A DNA stretch of 17,116 bases, from NCBI GenBank assembly GCA_027347545.1, contig DAIEQT010000500.1, positions 1-17,116 of the forward strand. The letters run 5' to 3'. This document shows, piece by piece, positions 1-7,988 of the stretch (positions are counted from its first letter, which is position 1; each line of letters starts with the position of its first letter). The notes under the pieces are model-generated. The model was not told where the DNA came from. It worked only from the letters and a program-made list of their open reading frames with translations, and did not search any database. The stretch is from Ignavibacteria bacterium (GTDB lineage: Bacteria > Bacteroidota > Ignavibacteria > Ignavibacteriales > Melioribacteraceae). Position numbers and translations under genes: made by a program.

Positions 1-65
1 TCTTTGAGACTTGGTGGCAAAAGAAAAGATAAGAAATTAAGCCACAAAGGCACTAAAACACCAAG
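1..65. repeat. Repeat-like non-coding sequence at the left edge
   Basis: This short stretch holds two related halves in opposite orientation: a motif ending ACTTGGTGGC near positions 9-18, and GCCACAAAGGC near 41-51 followed by ACACCAAG. They form an imperfect inverted repeat. The wording (gccacaaaggcac, acaccaag) resembles intergenic repeats I associate with Bacteroidota and relatives, but I cannot confirm copy number here. It is cut by the window edge. Confidence 0.35.
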
Positions 66-92
66 TTTCACTAAAAATAATTCACGTAATTC

Positions 93-113
93 AACTCATG
101 CGTAACGTGAGTT
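93..113. other. Small hairpin at the 3' end of the secreted-protein gene
   Basis: AACTCA (93-98) and TGAGTT (108-113) are perfect inverted arms of 6 bp around a 9-nt loop, overlapping the stop codon at 112-114. On the minus strand the hairpin is not followed directly by a T run, so it is at best a weak 3'-end structure rather than a convincing intrinsic terminator. Confidence 0.25.
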
Positions 114-1407
114 AATAACTATAAAAAACCATTCCTCCGCCTCCGCCCCCAAAGCGAGGATTTACTGCGTTATTGAAAATTGATCCAAACGAATAAGACA
201 CACTGAAGTAAGCAAAATAATTATAGGAAGTTTCTAGTTGCTTTCTTCTAAGTAAGACTTCTTCTCTTGTCGCCCCAACTAACGGCAACGTAATTTGTTT
301 ACCAACTTTGTAATAATCACCGGAAACACTTAATGAGAATCCTTTAAATAATCGCAAACTTGCCGAAGCAAATATTCCATAACTCAAATTAGTGAAATCG
401 TCTAAGTAATTGCTGGCTTCCGATCCAAAACTAATACTGCCCCATGGTCTTATTAACGAAAGCGTTGCTTCTAGACTGTGGTCATACAAATTTTCCTTTG
501 TCTTAAAGTAAAAAGTTTCATCAACGTATTTATTAAACTTGCTGGAAATTTTATAGTCTATTCTAAGCTGTCTTTGATTGGACTCACTATATGGGAATAC
601 ATTGTACTCAATTCCCGGGGCGATACTGGCACCAATATTAATATTATTATATGTTGATGAATTCGCGCTAAGCCAAATTCCCCAAGACCAATGATTATCA
701 ATTGCTTTTACAAGAGATGCATTCGCATATTGTCTACGGGTAATATTTAAATAAGTTTCAGACCCTAAGGGCGAATCATAAGTAAACTTGCTTTCGTTAT
801 AACTATTGGATAGAGAAAAACTGAGCTTCAATTCTTCTGTTGTTCTATTTGCAGAAATTGAAGTTGATATATAAAGCGATTTATAATTTTTCTCACCATT
901 TACGTTTCCACTAGCACTCAACTTAAATAGCCAGAAATCCCATGGATCATCTTCGGCAATTTTTTTATCGTTCATTTCAGGTAACTTATAGGAAATTTTC
1001 ATTTGGTCTGCGACTTTAGATTTGGATATATATTTTACCAGTCCAAGTTTTAATGCCTCAACCATTTTTGTTCGGGTTTGATCTTCGGAGTCAGTACCAA
1101 ACGTGGTGTATTTGATTGTGTCTTTAATGTTGGAGTATTCGTTTTGACCGATAAAATAAAGCGTGTAATCACTACCGTTCGATCCCGTTCTTTGCGAAGT
1201 ATAAAGAACATGCACGTCTGCATCGTTACGGTCTCTTACATAATTTACAATTGCAATTTGCTCTTTAATAAAATTCATATCGCAATAACCGCAATCAATG
1301 AAGATTTTCGGGGCTCCTTCTTTAATTAAACTTTGGTTTGATTGTGCTTTGACTGTTGAAATGAATATTACCCCGAGGAGTAACGCTAAGAATATTTTGC
1401 TACCCAT
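112..1407 (-). CDS. Secreted beta-rich protein of unknown function, probably outer membrane
   Basis: I do not recognise a named family. From the ATG at 1405-1407 the product is 431 aa. That start is preferred over an in-frame one 72 bases upstream because it has an AGGGAG ribosome site and directly begins a signal peptide (hydrophobic core about 5-19, predicted cleavage after TVKA at 21). Residues about 34-130 form a globular N-terminal domain that opens with a CGYC motif (C39, C42). The rest is rich in alternating polar and aromatic residues, as in beta-barrel strands. The C-terminus carries a six-glycine run and ends in aromatic residues (VFYSY), compatible with a barrel end. It is likely a transported outer-membrane protein with a small periplasmic or surface domain. 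It is followed by no gene in the window, and the next gene upstream is a DinB-like ORF 126 bases away. Confidence 0.7.
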   Translation of the reverse strand: MGSKIFLALLLGVIFISTVKAQSNQSLIKEGAPKIFIDCGYCDMNFIKEQIAIVNYVRDRNDADVHVLYTSQRTGSNGSDYTLYFIGQNEYSNIKDTIKYTTFGTDSEDQTRTKMVEALKLGLVKYISKSKVADQMKISYKLPEMNDKKIAEDDPWDFWLFKLSASGNVNGEKNYKSLYISTSISANRTTEELKLSFSLSNSYNESKFTYDSPLGSETYLNITRRQYANASLVKAIDNHWSWGIWLSANSSTYNNINIGASIAPGIEYNVFPYSESNQRQLRIDYKISSKFNKYVDETFYFKTKENLYDHSLEATLSLIRPWGSISFGSEASNYLDDFTNLSYGIFASASLRLFKGFSLSVSGDYYKVGKQITLPLVGATREEVLLRRKQLETSYNYFAYFSVSYSFGSIFNNAVNPRFGGGGGGMVFYSY

Positions 1408-1533
1408 ACAACTCCCTTTTTTTGTGTTAAGAATAAAAACCAAAACCTTTCTAATTGCAATACAATAAACGTAGTACAATATAATTTATTGTGTCTTATT
1501 AAATAGACTCTTATAAGCGGGATTTGTTACTTG

Positions 1534-2016
1534 CTAAACAAGCTTTTTTAGCAAACCAATTTGCCCGCCATGATAAATATTGTGTTCCATAAGTCCAACT
1601 AGCATTTCTCTATAGGTAAATCCGGTACCTAGTTCCTTAATTCGTTCAGTACCAACTCGTTCTTCAAATTTTTCGAATGGAAAGTTTTTTACCTGTTCCA
1701 ATAATGTTTCGTGAGCAGAAAAAATATCCCCGATTATTTTTTTCCAACCCGTTTCATTTAGATTATCAACTTCCGGCCAATCACCGCGTTCTGGTTCTTT
1801 CGGTTCGTTTCCTTTAAGTCTGCTTGATACTTCTTCTATCCATGCGTAAATGTGCAGCGCAATTTCCGCAATAGAGTGAATATTCGGATTGTGCCTGGTT
1901 ACTGCTTGTTTGTAAGTAACATCTTGAAGAATCGACTTTAGAGAAGCACCATACCAAGGATCGCCATTAACTGATTTATCAAGCTCTTTTATTAATTTTT
2001 CTATTACCGGGTTCAT
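1534..2016 (-). CDS. DinB-fold protein (putative metal-dependent four-helix protein)
   Basis: The 160-aa product has the length and pattern of the DinB/YfiT-like superfamily, a four-helix bundle with a metal site of three histidines. Candidate ligands are visible: H55 in the IALHIYAW helix, and H145 and H149 in the EHNIYHGGQIG motif near the C-terminus. Family members include thiol-dependent transferases (bacillithiol or mycothiol S-transferases) and many proteins of unknown role, so no reaction can be assigned. It is cytoplasmic, with no signal peptide. It lies 67 bases downstream of the response-regulator gene on the same strand and could be cotranscribed. The ribosome site before the ATG is weak (AAAAGAATG). 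Confidence 0.85.
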   Translation of the reverse strand: MNPVIEKLIKELDKSVNGDPWYGASLKSILQDVTYKQAVTRHNPNIHSIAEIALHIYAWIEEVSSRLKGNEPKEPERGDWPEVDNLNETGWKKIIGDIFSAHETLLEQVKNFPFEKFEERVGTERIKELGTGFTYREMLVGLMEHNIYHGGQIGLLKKLV

Positions 2017-2083
2017 ATCATTCTTTTATTTTTATTGAAAATAAAATTCCCGCTTTTTGCCGGATGGTGAAGTACCGCTTAGC

Positions 2084-2578
2084 TCACCTTTGTTTATCTC
2101 TAATTTCAGAAAGTACATCTCTCAATTCGCTTTTAGTAAATGGCTTAGACAAATAATAATCGCATCCGGCTTCAAGAAACTCCTCTTTGTCGCCTCCCAT
2201 TGCAAACGCAGTTTGAGCAATGATCGGTAATTGTTCTTTTCCCCTCATCTTTCTGATCTCTTTAGTAACAAATAACCCGCTTTTACCTCTACCGAGATTA
2301 ATATCCATCAACACAGCCATGTATTCATTCGTTTTAACCAATTCAATCGCTTCATTGGCTGAAGCCGCATAATCTATATCATATATATCTTGGAGAAATA
2401 AACCAAGAACCTCTTGAGTGATTTGGTCATCTTCAACCACAAGTAGCTTCGGAAATTTGTTCGTGTTAATTTTTTCTGAAACTCTTTTTGCTTTATTGTA
2501 GCCTTCATTACTAACAGTTATTGAATCAACCGGATAAGATATTTTTAAGCCATCAATTTTCTGGGGATCTCTAGCCAA
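2084..2578 (-). CDS. Single-domain response regulator (CheY-like receiver)
   Basis: The 164-aa product is a receiver domain (about 43-160) behind a 42-residue N-terminal extension of no clear fold. Receiver landmarks are present: acidic pair D50-D51 in VVEDD, phospho-acceptor D92 in LMDINLG, T123 in AQTAF, and K145 in YYLSKPF. There is no output domain, so it should act through protein contact or as a phosphorelay intermediate. The start is TTG at 2576-2578, supported by AGGAG nine bases upstream on the minus strand. No cognate kinase is adjacent. The kinase at 14385-16346 is far away and has its own regulator, so the partner is unknown. Confidence 0.9.
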   Translation of the reverse strand: MARDPQKIDGLKISYPVDSITVSNEGYNKAKRVSEKINTNKFPKLLVVEDDQITQEVLGLFLQDIYDIDYAASANEAIELVKTNEYMAVLMDINLGRGKSGLFVTKEIRKMRGKEQLPIIAQTAFAMGGDKEEFLEAGCDYYLSKPFTKSELRDVLSEIRDKQR

Positions 2579-2980
2579 GTAAATTATCTCCTAATTTTTG
2601 GTTGAGTAAATGGGAAGATTGTTGAGGCGAGAATTTATATTGCATGAATTAGTTTCTTTCTGTTTACTACTTAACAATTAAGTGCATACATGTTTTAACT
2701 ACTGTTGAAATTAAGTGAATATTTTTTTCAAATCAACTTCTTGTGCTTTTATGTTTTAACTCAGGTGTGCTTTGTTTCCCCGTGTTTCTGATATGCACAT
2801 AAAAAAAAGAAGTTGTTTCTGTAGAACGACCTCCTTTATAATGAACGGTTTATAGCCGATATCAATTTTTAACAACTAATTCCCCAACGCTTGTCCGAAG
2901 GACCACTTTGTAGCCTTGTGGGTTACAACTTTATGACGATGAAGATAAAGTATTAAATGCCTCGACCGAATTTATTAAAG
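2579..2980. other. 402-bp gene-free stretch between response regulator and insertion sequence
   Basis: I see no convincing coding sequence. The part next to the response regulator should hold its promoter. The part from about 2810 to 2980 looks like an intergenic repeat or relic: it contains a perfect GTCC-GAA-GGAC palindrome at 2893-2903, followed by a GC-richer patch unlike the AT-rich surroundings. The insertion sequence begins at 2981, so this stretch was probably the original 3' flank of nrfA. Confidence 0.45.
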
Positions 2981-3007
2981 CCCTTCCCTATGGTGGATGT
3001 CGCATAA
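2981..3007 (+). repeat. Left terminal inverted repeat of the insertion sequence
   Basis: The 27-bp arm begins CCCTTCCCTA and ends GTCGCATAA. It pairs with 4638-4664 at 24 of 27 positions and lies just beyond the transposase stop codon side. Confidence 0.85.
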
Positions 3008-3029
3008 CGAAGGATTTCGTAATGCTTCT

Positions 3030-4535
3030 TCATACAAATGCTTCTTTGAAAATATTTCTTCTATAGCTAAGTGTAACTTTCTTTAGCGAAAGATATACTC
3101 GCAGATGGTTGCCCATTCTTGTAAAAAGTAAAGATAATATGGTGATTATCTTCACCATATTAATAGATAATGTCAATAAATTTAATTCTGCTTGTGCTCC
3201 GGATATACCTCTCCTTCTAAAGCGCCTAATGCCCAAGTTCCATTTTATCTGACCAAAACTTCTTTCAACGGCTTTTCTTGCATTCATCTTTTCTTTATCC
3301 CGATGAACTTTCTCAGACATATCTTCACGAAGTTCTGCAAAATTTGTTCTTGTTATTCTTTTATGATCTTTTCCTACGCAGCACAATTTTTTTAGCGCGC
3401 ACTCTTCACATTCATGACATTCATATATGCCTTTTTTTGTTTCCTTCAATATCCGTGAATTTGGACATGTGAAAATATTTGTCTCTTTGTCATATGTGAA
3501 ATCATAAATGGTTAAGCGCTTGTTTCTTTCATCTAATTCCTCTAGGCTTGGCTTTCTTGTTTTCTCTCTGGAATCATTGATATATGCATCTACATTATTT
3601 TGCTTTATATACTCGTATGTTGATTGGCTTACATACCCGCTGTCTGCTATGTATTTTCTATTTTCGTCTTTTCCCAAAACAGTTTCCGTCTTTTCATGTT
3701 GACCGGCAAATTCATTATTATCCGAGCGGGATACTACTATTGACTGATTTACTATTAGTCCGCTTTGTGTATCTACCGATAGTTGCGCATTATAACCATT
3801 GGTGGCAATTGGCTGCATCATTCTTGCTTCTGTTTCTTCTATGTTGATCTGATGTTTTTCTCTGTCCTTTTTATTTTTGATTAACTTTTTTCTTTCTTCT
3901 AATTCCTTTTTAGCGCTCTCTGTCTTTTCTATTTTTTTATGTAGCTTTTTTTGCTCCTTCTCTAAGTGCTCTATTTCTTTGGTTTCTTTCTTGTCGGTTT
4001 CCTCTAGCTTTCTGAGCATCTTTTCCATTTGTTTGTCTAAATATTTACCGTATCGTTCTATTTGTTCTGAGCGCATACTATGTTTTTTGCTTGTTGCTGA
4101 TGCGAACTTACTACCATCTATTGCTATCTCTGTAAACGTTGCTACCTTCTCCTTCTGAGCTAAGGCTATTACTTGTGAGCCTATTGTTGCTATTTCGCTT
4201 ATGTTCTTTTTTATGAATCGGGCTATGGTTGAATGATCCGGCTTCCTTTGTTCCGTGATGAACATATAATATATATCTCGTTTACACTTCTTCTCTATTT
4301 CTCTACTGCTGAATATTCCTTCGCTAAATGCCATCATTATTATTGCTAACATATCTTCTGCCGGATATGACGGCGCTCCTACTTGTGAATATTTTTTATG
4401 AAACTCTCCGAAGTCCAATCGATTTATCAGACGGTAGAGTTTCATCGGCATTGAACTCTCTTCTATAAACGCATTGAGGTCTGGCTTGCTAAATTGTATT
4501 TCGTAGTAATCTTTCTTCCTTGATAGGACTGGCAT
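3030..4535 (-). CDS. IS1182-family DDE transposase
   Basis: The 501-aa protein catalyses excision and insertion of its own element through an RNase H-like DDE active site. Visible landmarks: an N-terminal helical DNA-binding region (about 15-110, with PSYPAEDMLAI and DHSTIARF motifs); first Asp D140 in IDGSKFAS; a lysine/glutamate-rich coiled-coil insert at about 160-240; second Asp D298 in IADSGY; a cysteine cluster (C357, C373, C376, C379, C385, C386), probably metal-binding; and Glu E424 in AVERSFGQIKW. The length is normal for an intact member and no frameshift is seen. The start ATG at 4533-4535 has only a purine-rich AGAAAAAAG leader. It is on the same strand as nrfA, so nrf read-through could reach it. 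Confidence 0.93.
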   Translation of the reverse strand: MPVLSRKKDYYEIQFSKPDLNAFIEESSMPMKLYRLINRLDFGEFHKKYSQVGAPSYPAEDMLAIIMMAFSEGIFSSREIEKKCKRDIYYMFITEQRKPDHSTIARFIKKNISEIATIGSQVIALAQKEKVATFTEIAIDGSKFASATSKKHSMRSEQIERYGKYLDKQMEKMLRKLEETDKKETKEIEHLEKEQKKLHKKIEKTESAKKELEERKKLIKNKKDREKHQINIEETEARMMQPIATNGYNAQLSVDTQSGLIVNQSIVVSRSDNNEFAGQHEKTETVLGKDENRKYIADSGYVSQSTYEYIKQNNVDAYINDSREKTRKPSLEELDERNKRLTIYDFTYDKETNIFTCPNSRILKETKKGIYECHECEECALKKLCCVGKDHKRITRTNFAELREDMSEKVHRDKEKMNARKAVERSFGQIKWNLGIRRFRRRGISGAQAELNLLTLSINMVKIITILSLLFTRMGNHLRVYLSLKKVTLSYRRNIFKEAFV

Positions 4536-4637
4536 TATCTTTTTTCTTTTTTTCTTCTATCAAAAATAACTACGTCTCCTAGTTTTTGTTCCTTCTCCTA
4601 AATCTTTTTATCCTTCTTTTTTCCTTTTTCTTTTGAA

Positions 4638-4664
4638 TTATGCGACATCCACCTGGGGGAAGGG
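4638..4664 (-). repeat. Right terminal inverted repeat of the insertion sequence
   Basis: This is the partner of 2981-3007. Its outer tip lies 13 bases from the nrfA stop codon, so the element sits immediately behind nrfA without touching its coding sequence. Confidence 0.85.
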
Positions 4665-4677
4665 TTTGGATGGGCTT

Positions 4678-6162
4678 TTAATACTTCTGTAACGTTCCTT
4701 GTCTTTCTTTAGCTTTCTTGTCCCACTCTACGACTGTAGTCTTTAAGAAGTCAGCTTTATCAGCTCGTAAATCTTGCATATCAAGACCAATAAGTTTTTG
4801 TGCTTTTTCTTTAGTTCTGTAATCTGGCAAAGCGACAGGGTATCTTACCTTATGTTTTACAAGAACAAGGGCTATTTCTTTTCTGGCTTCTTCCGCTTTT
4901 TGAATCGCATTACCCAACACACGCAAAGCTTCAACTGGCGCATGGAAGCCAACACCATTAGATGCTGCTACCCAATCCCATCTCCACTGAGACTGACGAA
5001 GCAGTTTTAAAACTTTAGCCATTTCTGCTCGAGTTGCCTTGTTATCCCAGGCGATTTTCGCTTCTAGATGTGCAGCGGCTAGAGCTTTCTCTGCAAGTTT
5101 TAATAATTCTTTTACTTTGTCTTGTCTATCATTAACATTTTGAACAAGCTTTTCTGCCTTCTCTCTATGGCAAACCTGGCAGCTGTTTTCAATATTGTTT
5201 AATGGACTTTGTATGTGATGATCCGTGAACTTTACTCCACCTTCGGTTCTGTATGGCATATGGCAGTCAGCGCAAGATACTCCACGGTCTGCATGAACTC
5301 CCATCGAGAATAATTCATAATCCGGATGCTGGGCTTTTAACATTGGAGCTTTGCTTAATGCATGTTCCCAATCTTTGAAGTTAGCTTCATCATAATACTC
5401 TTCCATTTTCTCAACGCTAAATCCCTTATCCCAGGGGAATGTTAGATGCTTCCCTTCCCCTTTGAAATAATATTCAACATGGCATTGCGCGCAAACGAGT
5501 GAACGCATTTCGTTGTGCGAAAAACTTTTCATGTCCTTTCCTTGTCTCTGGAAAGCTTCAATCAAAGCCGGGCGGGTAATTCTCAAATCCATTGTTTTTG
5601 GATCGTGACAATCTTGACAGCCGATGGGGTTTACTATTTCTTGTCCTAGATCTTTCCATTTACCTTTGTAAAAATTTGTCACTCCCATTTTTTCCATCAT
5701 TCTCGGTACATCAGGACTTTTGCAACTCCAGCAGGTTGCCGGCTGAGGACTTACTTTATTTCCACCAGTGCGTAGTATGTTCCTTATATCTTTTACTGCG
5801 TATGAATGTCCGCGAGGCGCGTTATATTCTTTTGAAAATGCATATCCCGCCCACATCACAACAAGTTCCGGTGAATCTTGCAAATAATCTCTTTTTGCCG
5901 AACCGGCATATTTACTCGCAAAAGTTGTGTCCGCCATTTTCATATAGCTTTCATATTCACGCGGATAATTTTCTCCCCACACTTCATTGCGCGGCTCCCA
6001 ATCAGCAATTGGTTTAACTTGCTGAAGCGTGAACGATTCGTTCCTTCTCTCAATAATTGATGAAGCAAATAAACCGAGCAAGAAAACTACAACTACTGTA
6101 GCGCCAAATAAAACCCAGCCAAGCAGCGGTTTTTCTCTAATTCTTTCTTGAATAGATTTCAT
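4678..6162 (-). CDS. nrfA: Ammonia-forming cytochrome c nitrite reductase (pentaheme)
   Basis: NrfA reduces nitrite to ammonium with six electrons in the periplasm. The 494-aa protein carries the five expected heme sites: the lysine-ligated active-site heme CWSCK (144-148), then CQDCH (182), CAQCH (224), CADCH (297) and CQVCH (328). Active-site residues can be placed by comparison with known NrfA: R131 (LRTG), Y231 (VEYYF) and H279 (KAQHP). The calcium-site residues E230, K276 and Q278 are also present. Residues about 13-37 form an N-terminal membrane helix, so it is either anchored or uses an uncleaved signal. The start is preceded by AGAGGAA and overlaps the nrfH stop by 4 bases (ATGA), implying translational coupling. 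All key residues are intact, and the length is normal despite the insertion sequence just downstream. Confidence 0.97.
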   Translation of the reverse strand: MKSIQERIREKPLLGWVLFGATVVVVFLLGLFASSIIERRNESFTLQQVKPIADWEPRNEVWGENYPREYESYMKMADTTFASKYAGSAKRDYLQDSPELVVMWAGYAFSKEYNAPRGHSYAVKDIRNILRTGGNKVSPQPATCWSCKSPDVPRMMEKMGVTNFYKGKWKDLGQEIVNPIGCQDCHDPKTMDLRITRPALIEAFQRQGKDMKSFSHNEMRSLVCAQCHVEYYFKGEGKHLTFPWDKGFSVEKMEEYYDEANFKDWEHALSKAPMLKAQHPDYELFSMGVHADRGVSCADCHMPYRTEGGVKFTDHHIQSPLNNIENSCQVCHREKAEKLVQNVNDRQDKVKELLKLAEKALAAAHLEAKIAWDNKATRAEMAKVLKLLRQSQWRWDWVAASNGVGFHAPVEALRVLGNAIQKAEEARKEIALVLVKHKVRYPVALPDYRTKEKAQKLIGLDMQDLRADKADFLKTTVVEWDKKAKERQGTLQKY

Positions 6163-6809
6163 CTTACTTCCTCTTTCTTATTTAATTTTTGATTTTTTCG
6201 TTGTGTAAAATTTTCTAACCACTCCGGTATTGAGGGCTTTAACTGTGGTACGTTTGCATAAGGCGTTGATGACAAGCTGTGTATTCTTCCGTGCGGTGTT
6301 TCGCGGTGACAATCCCAGCAAAATTTTTCTGTCTGATCTTGCACATTTTTATTGTTAATCGCGCGCAGACTTGCCGGGTGAACTAAATTTGTATGGCATC
6401 GAATGCAGTTTTTTTGAACAGCTTCTTTGCCGGCTTCTTTTATCTGAATGACCTGCGGCTCCCAGCGCATCGTAAAATAGGTTGCGTGGCGCAAGCCGTC
6501 ATTAGCTTTAAATAAATACTTGTTTATAAAATTATCCTGCGGTACATGGCAATCGTTACATGTTGCTACTCGCCCGTGGCTTCCTCTTTCCCAGGTTGCA
6601 TATTGCGGATACATAACGTGGCAGTTAACGCAAGTCTTGGGATCATCCGATAGGTATGACGCGGCATTTGAGATATATATTACATAAAAACCTAGCCCGA
6701 AAAAGATTCCCAGCAAAATGATTACCGGCATTTTCCATCTGTCCGGCGGGACGAGTCTTGGTAAAATTTTTTTTAGGTTGCTCGCATTAGTGGATTGGTT
6801 TTGTTCCAT
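6159..6809 (-). CDS. nrfH: Tetraheme quinol dehydrogenase NrfH (NapC/NirT family)
   Basis: NrfH is the membrane-anchored partner that oxidises menaquinol and feeds electrons to NrfA. The 216-aa product has one N-terminal membrane helix (about 27-47) and four heme motifs: CVNCH (60-64), followed by V-M66, the methionine typical of the first NrfH heme; CNDCH (84-88); CIRCH (135-139); and CWDCH (164-168). This heme count and spacing separate it from the bigger NapC/CymA variants. An AGGAG site lies just upstream of the ATG at 6807-6809. It overlaps the upstream iron-sulfur membrane gene by 23 bases and nrfA by 4, so the three form one operon. The C-terminal tail (about 200-216) is strongly basic and charged. 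Confidence 0.95.
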   Translation of the reverse strand: MEQNQSTNASNLKKILPRLVPPDRWKMPVIILLGIFFGLGFYVIYISNAASYLSDDPKTCVNCHVMYPQYATWERGSHGRVATCNDCHVPQDNFINKYLFKANDGLRHATYFTMRWEPQVIQIKEAGKEAVQKNCIRCHTNLVHPASLRAINNKNVQDQTEKFCWDCHRETPHGRIHSLSSTPYANVPQLKPSIPEWLENFTQRKNQKLNKKEEVR

Positions 6810-7896
6810 TCTCCACTCCTTTCTCTGAAGCTTTATTTAGTTTTTCAATATCCGAAGTACTCATTGGGTGACCAATTGAGTTTACGTTTTTGTGTAACTC
6901 TAAGTAAACTTCTTTTGGAATTTTGTTTTTCCAATTTCCGGTTAGTATTCCTAAACCGGTAATTGCAACAAACAAAAGAACTACTCCAAAGGCAACAAGT
7001 TTTTTATCAATTTTTTTCTCTGTTCCAACCAGCTTTAGATCTAGTGTGTCTTTAACCGGGCAAACATCTATGCAGTTTAAGCAGCTTGTACATTCATCAG
7101 AGCGCACAGTAATTACTTTATCAACTTTAATAAAGGATGGACAAGCTTTCGCGCATAATCCGCAATCAATACAGCTAACCGGGTTACGTTTAATTTTTGC
7201 CGGACTTAATAAGCCCGTTATTCCAAGTAGCGCACCGTATGGACATAAGTAGCGGCACCAAAAATTCCTATAGACTATAGAAAACAAGAATAGAATACCA
7301 ATTACAATTAAGGAGAAGCGGGATATCTCAGCGAAGAAATACCACATCTTTACATCAGACATAATGTTGTAAGTATCTCCAAGAAAATATTCCAATGCTA
7401 AACTGCTCATCGAAAAAACTGAGAATGCAAAAAAGAAGAGCAATAAATATTTTATCGAACGAAGAGCATAATCCAGATACTTCCAAATTTTAATTCTACG
7501 CTTGAATATCTTTTTGTGAATCTGCTCGCCGAAATCTCCTACTAGCTCGGATAGGAAGCCAACCGAACACATCCAGCTGCAAAAGGATTTTCCAAACACG
7601 AATGACATTCCAACAATAGCAATGAAGATAAAAAATCCCGCCGGATGAACTGGATGAATATTTCCGCTCGCAAAAAAGTAGTAAACACTCATCATCGCAC
7701 TTATTGGTAAAAATCCTTCCACGCCGGGCGGTCTTGCGCTAAACTCTGCGGCTCCATTCGATTCCAAATAAGAAACAAATTGTGAAAATTCTATCCCAAT
7801 CCAAATGCAAAGCAATGCAAACATGGTTTGAACAATAAAACGAATTTTCTGAATGGGCTTCTCTGTATTCTTAACTATTTTAGTTTTCTTTACCAT
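6787..7896 (-). CDS. Polyferredoxin membrane protein, NapH/YccM-type
   Basis: The 369-aa protein combines about six membrane segments (about 20-42, 62-77, 86-105, 145-168, 190-208, 299-319) with two cytoplasmic-type [4Fe-4S] sites: C242-x2-C245-x2-C248-x3-C252 and C269-x2-C272-x2-C275-x3-C279. It also has two paired cysteine motifs near membrane ends, CSWMC (106-110) and CRYLCP (214-219), which mark the NapH/NosR/CcoG-like group. No FMN-binding domain is present, so it is not NosR itself. As first gene of the nrf operon it probably acts as an additional quinol-oxidising or electron-distributing module for NrfH. It could alternatively be an assembly or redox-maintenance factor, as CcoG is. The start ATG has only a weak purine-rich leader. 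Confidence 0.88.
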   Translation of the reverse strand: MVKKTKIVKNTEKPIQKIRFIVQTMFALLCIWIGIEFSQFVSYLESNGAAEFSARPPGVEGFLPISAMMSVYYFFASGNIHPVHPAGFFIFIAIVGMSFVFGKSFCSWMCSVGFLSELVGDFGEQIHKKIFKRRIKIWKYLDYALRSIKYLLLFFFAFSVFSMSSLALEYFLGDTYNIMSDVKMWYFFAEISRFSLIVIGILFLFSIVYRNFWCRYLCPYGALLGITGLLSPAKIKRNPVSCIDCGLCAKACPSFIKVDKVITVRSDECTSCLNCIDVCPVKDTLDLKLVGTEKKIDKKLVAFGVVLLFVAITGLGILTGNWKNKIPKEVYLELHKNVNSIGHPMSTSDIEKLNKASEKGVENGTKPIH

Positions 7897-7915
7897 AAAT
7901 AGATTTCTTTTGATA

Positions 7916-7937
7916 AATCAGATAATTATTTCTGATT
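7916..7937. promoter_or_regulatory. Inverted repeat AATCAGA-N8-TCTGATT upstream of the nrf operon
   Basis: Perfect 7-bp arms (7916-7922 and 7931-7937) lie only 20 bases upstream of the first nrf-operon start codon. A further single AATCAGA occurs at 8031-8037. It is a candidate operator or 5'-leader element of the minus-strand operon; no regulator is proven. Confidence 0.35.
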
Positions 7938-7951
7938 AAAACATACGAAGC

Positions 7952-7976
7952 TTTTCTGTTTTTGTCAAACAGAAAA
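7952..7976. promoter_or_regulatory. Perfect 25-bp palindrome in the divergent promoter region
   Basis: Arms TTTTCTGTTT (7952-7961) and AAACAGAAAA (7967-7976) are exact inverted copies around TTGTC. It is the longest perfect dyad I found between these divergent operons, and its form (about 25 bp, odd centre) suits a dimeric winged-helix regulator such as the Rrf2 protein encoded nearby. Assignment to that protein is inference. A hairpin role is less likely because the site lies in a divergent promoter spacer. Confidence 0.5.
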
Positions 7977-7988
7977 TTTTATCCGGTT

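Larger units (their letters stand above)
2981..4664 (-). mobile_element. Complete IS1182-type insertion sequence
   Basis: The element is 1684 bp with one transposase gene and terminal inverted repeats of 27 bp (2981-3007 and 4638-4664). These match at 24 positions; the three mismatches are consecutive, at repeat positions 9-11. Both ends start CCCTTCCC and end GGTGGATGTCGCATAA reading inward. The length and transposase type fit the IS1182 family. I find no clear target-site duplication. The flanks instead show a short inverted similarity (TATTAAAGCCC at 2973-2983, and TATTAAAAGCCC on the minus strand at 4673-4684). Confidence 0.88.

Noticed and set aside
1408..1479. Longer N-terminus for the secreted protein (24 extra residues)
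   Set aside because: The inner ATG has an AGGGAG ribosome site and directly begins a normal signal peptide; the extension would bury it.
2017..2083. Terminator between the response-regulator and DinB-like genes
   Set aside because: The GGTGA/TCACC stem is 5 bp and the AT-only TTTTATTTT/AAAATAAAA dyad has no GC core; neither has the stem plus T run expected.
3877..4158. Plus-strand ORFs opposite the transposase
   Set aside because: Ser/Phe/Leu-rich translations are the mirror of the lysine/glutamate-rich coiled coil; no ribosome sites or recognisable motifs.
5592..6060. Plus-strand ORFs opposite nrfA
   Set aside because: They lie fully inside a gene with five intact heme motifs and show no family features.
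6787..7896. NosR or CcoG assignment of the polyferredoxin gene
   Set aside because: No FMN-binding N-terminal domain for NosR, and no cytochrome oxidase assembly context for CcoG; the NapH-type description is safer.
7952..7976. FNR-type site in the nrf promoter spacer
   Set aside because: The palindrome lacks the TTGAT-N4-ATCAA half-sites; it was kept only as an unassigned operator candidate.
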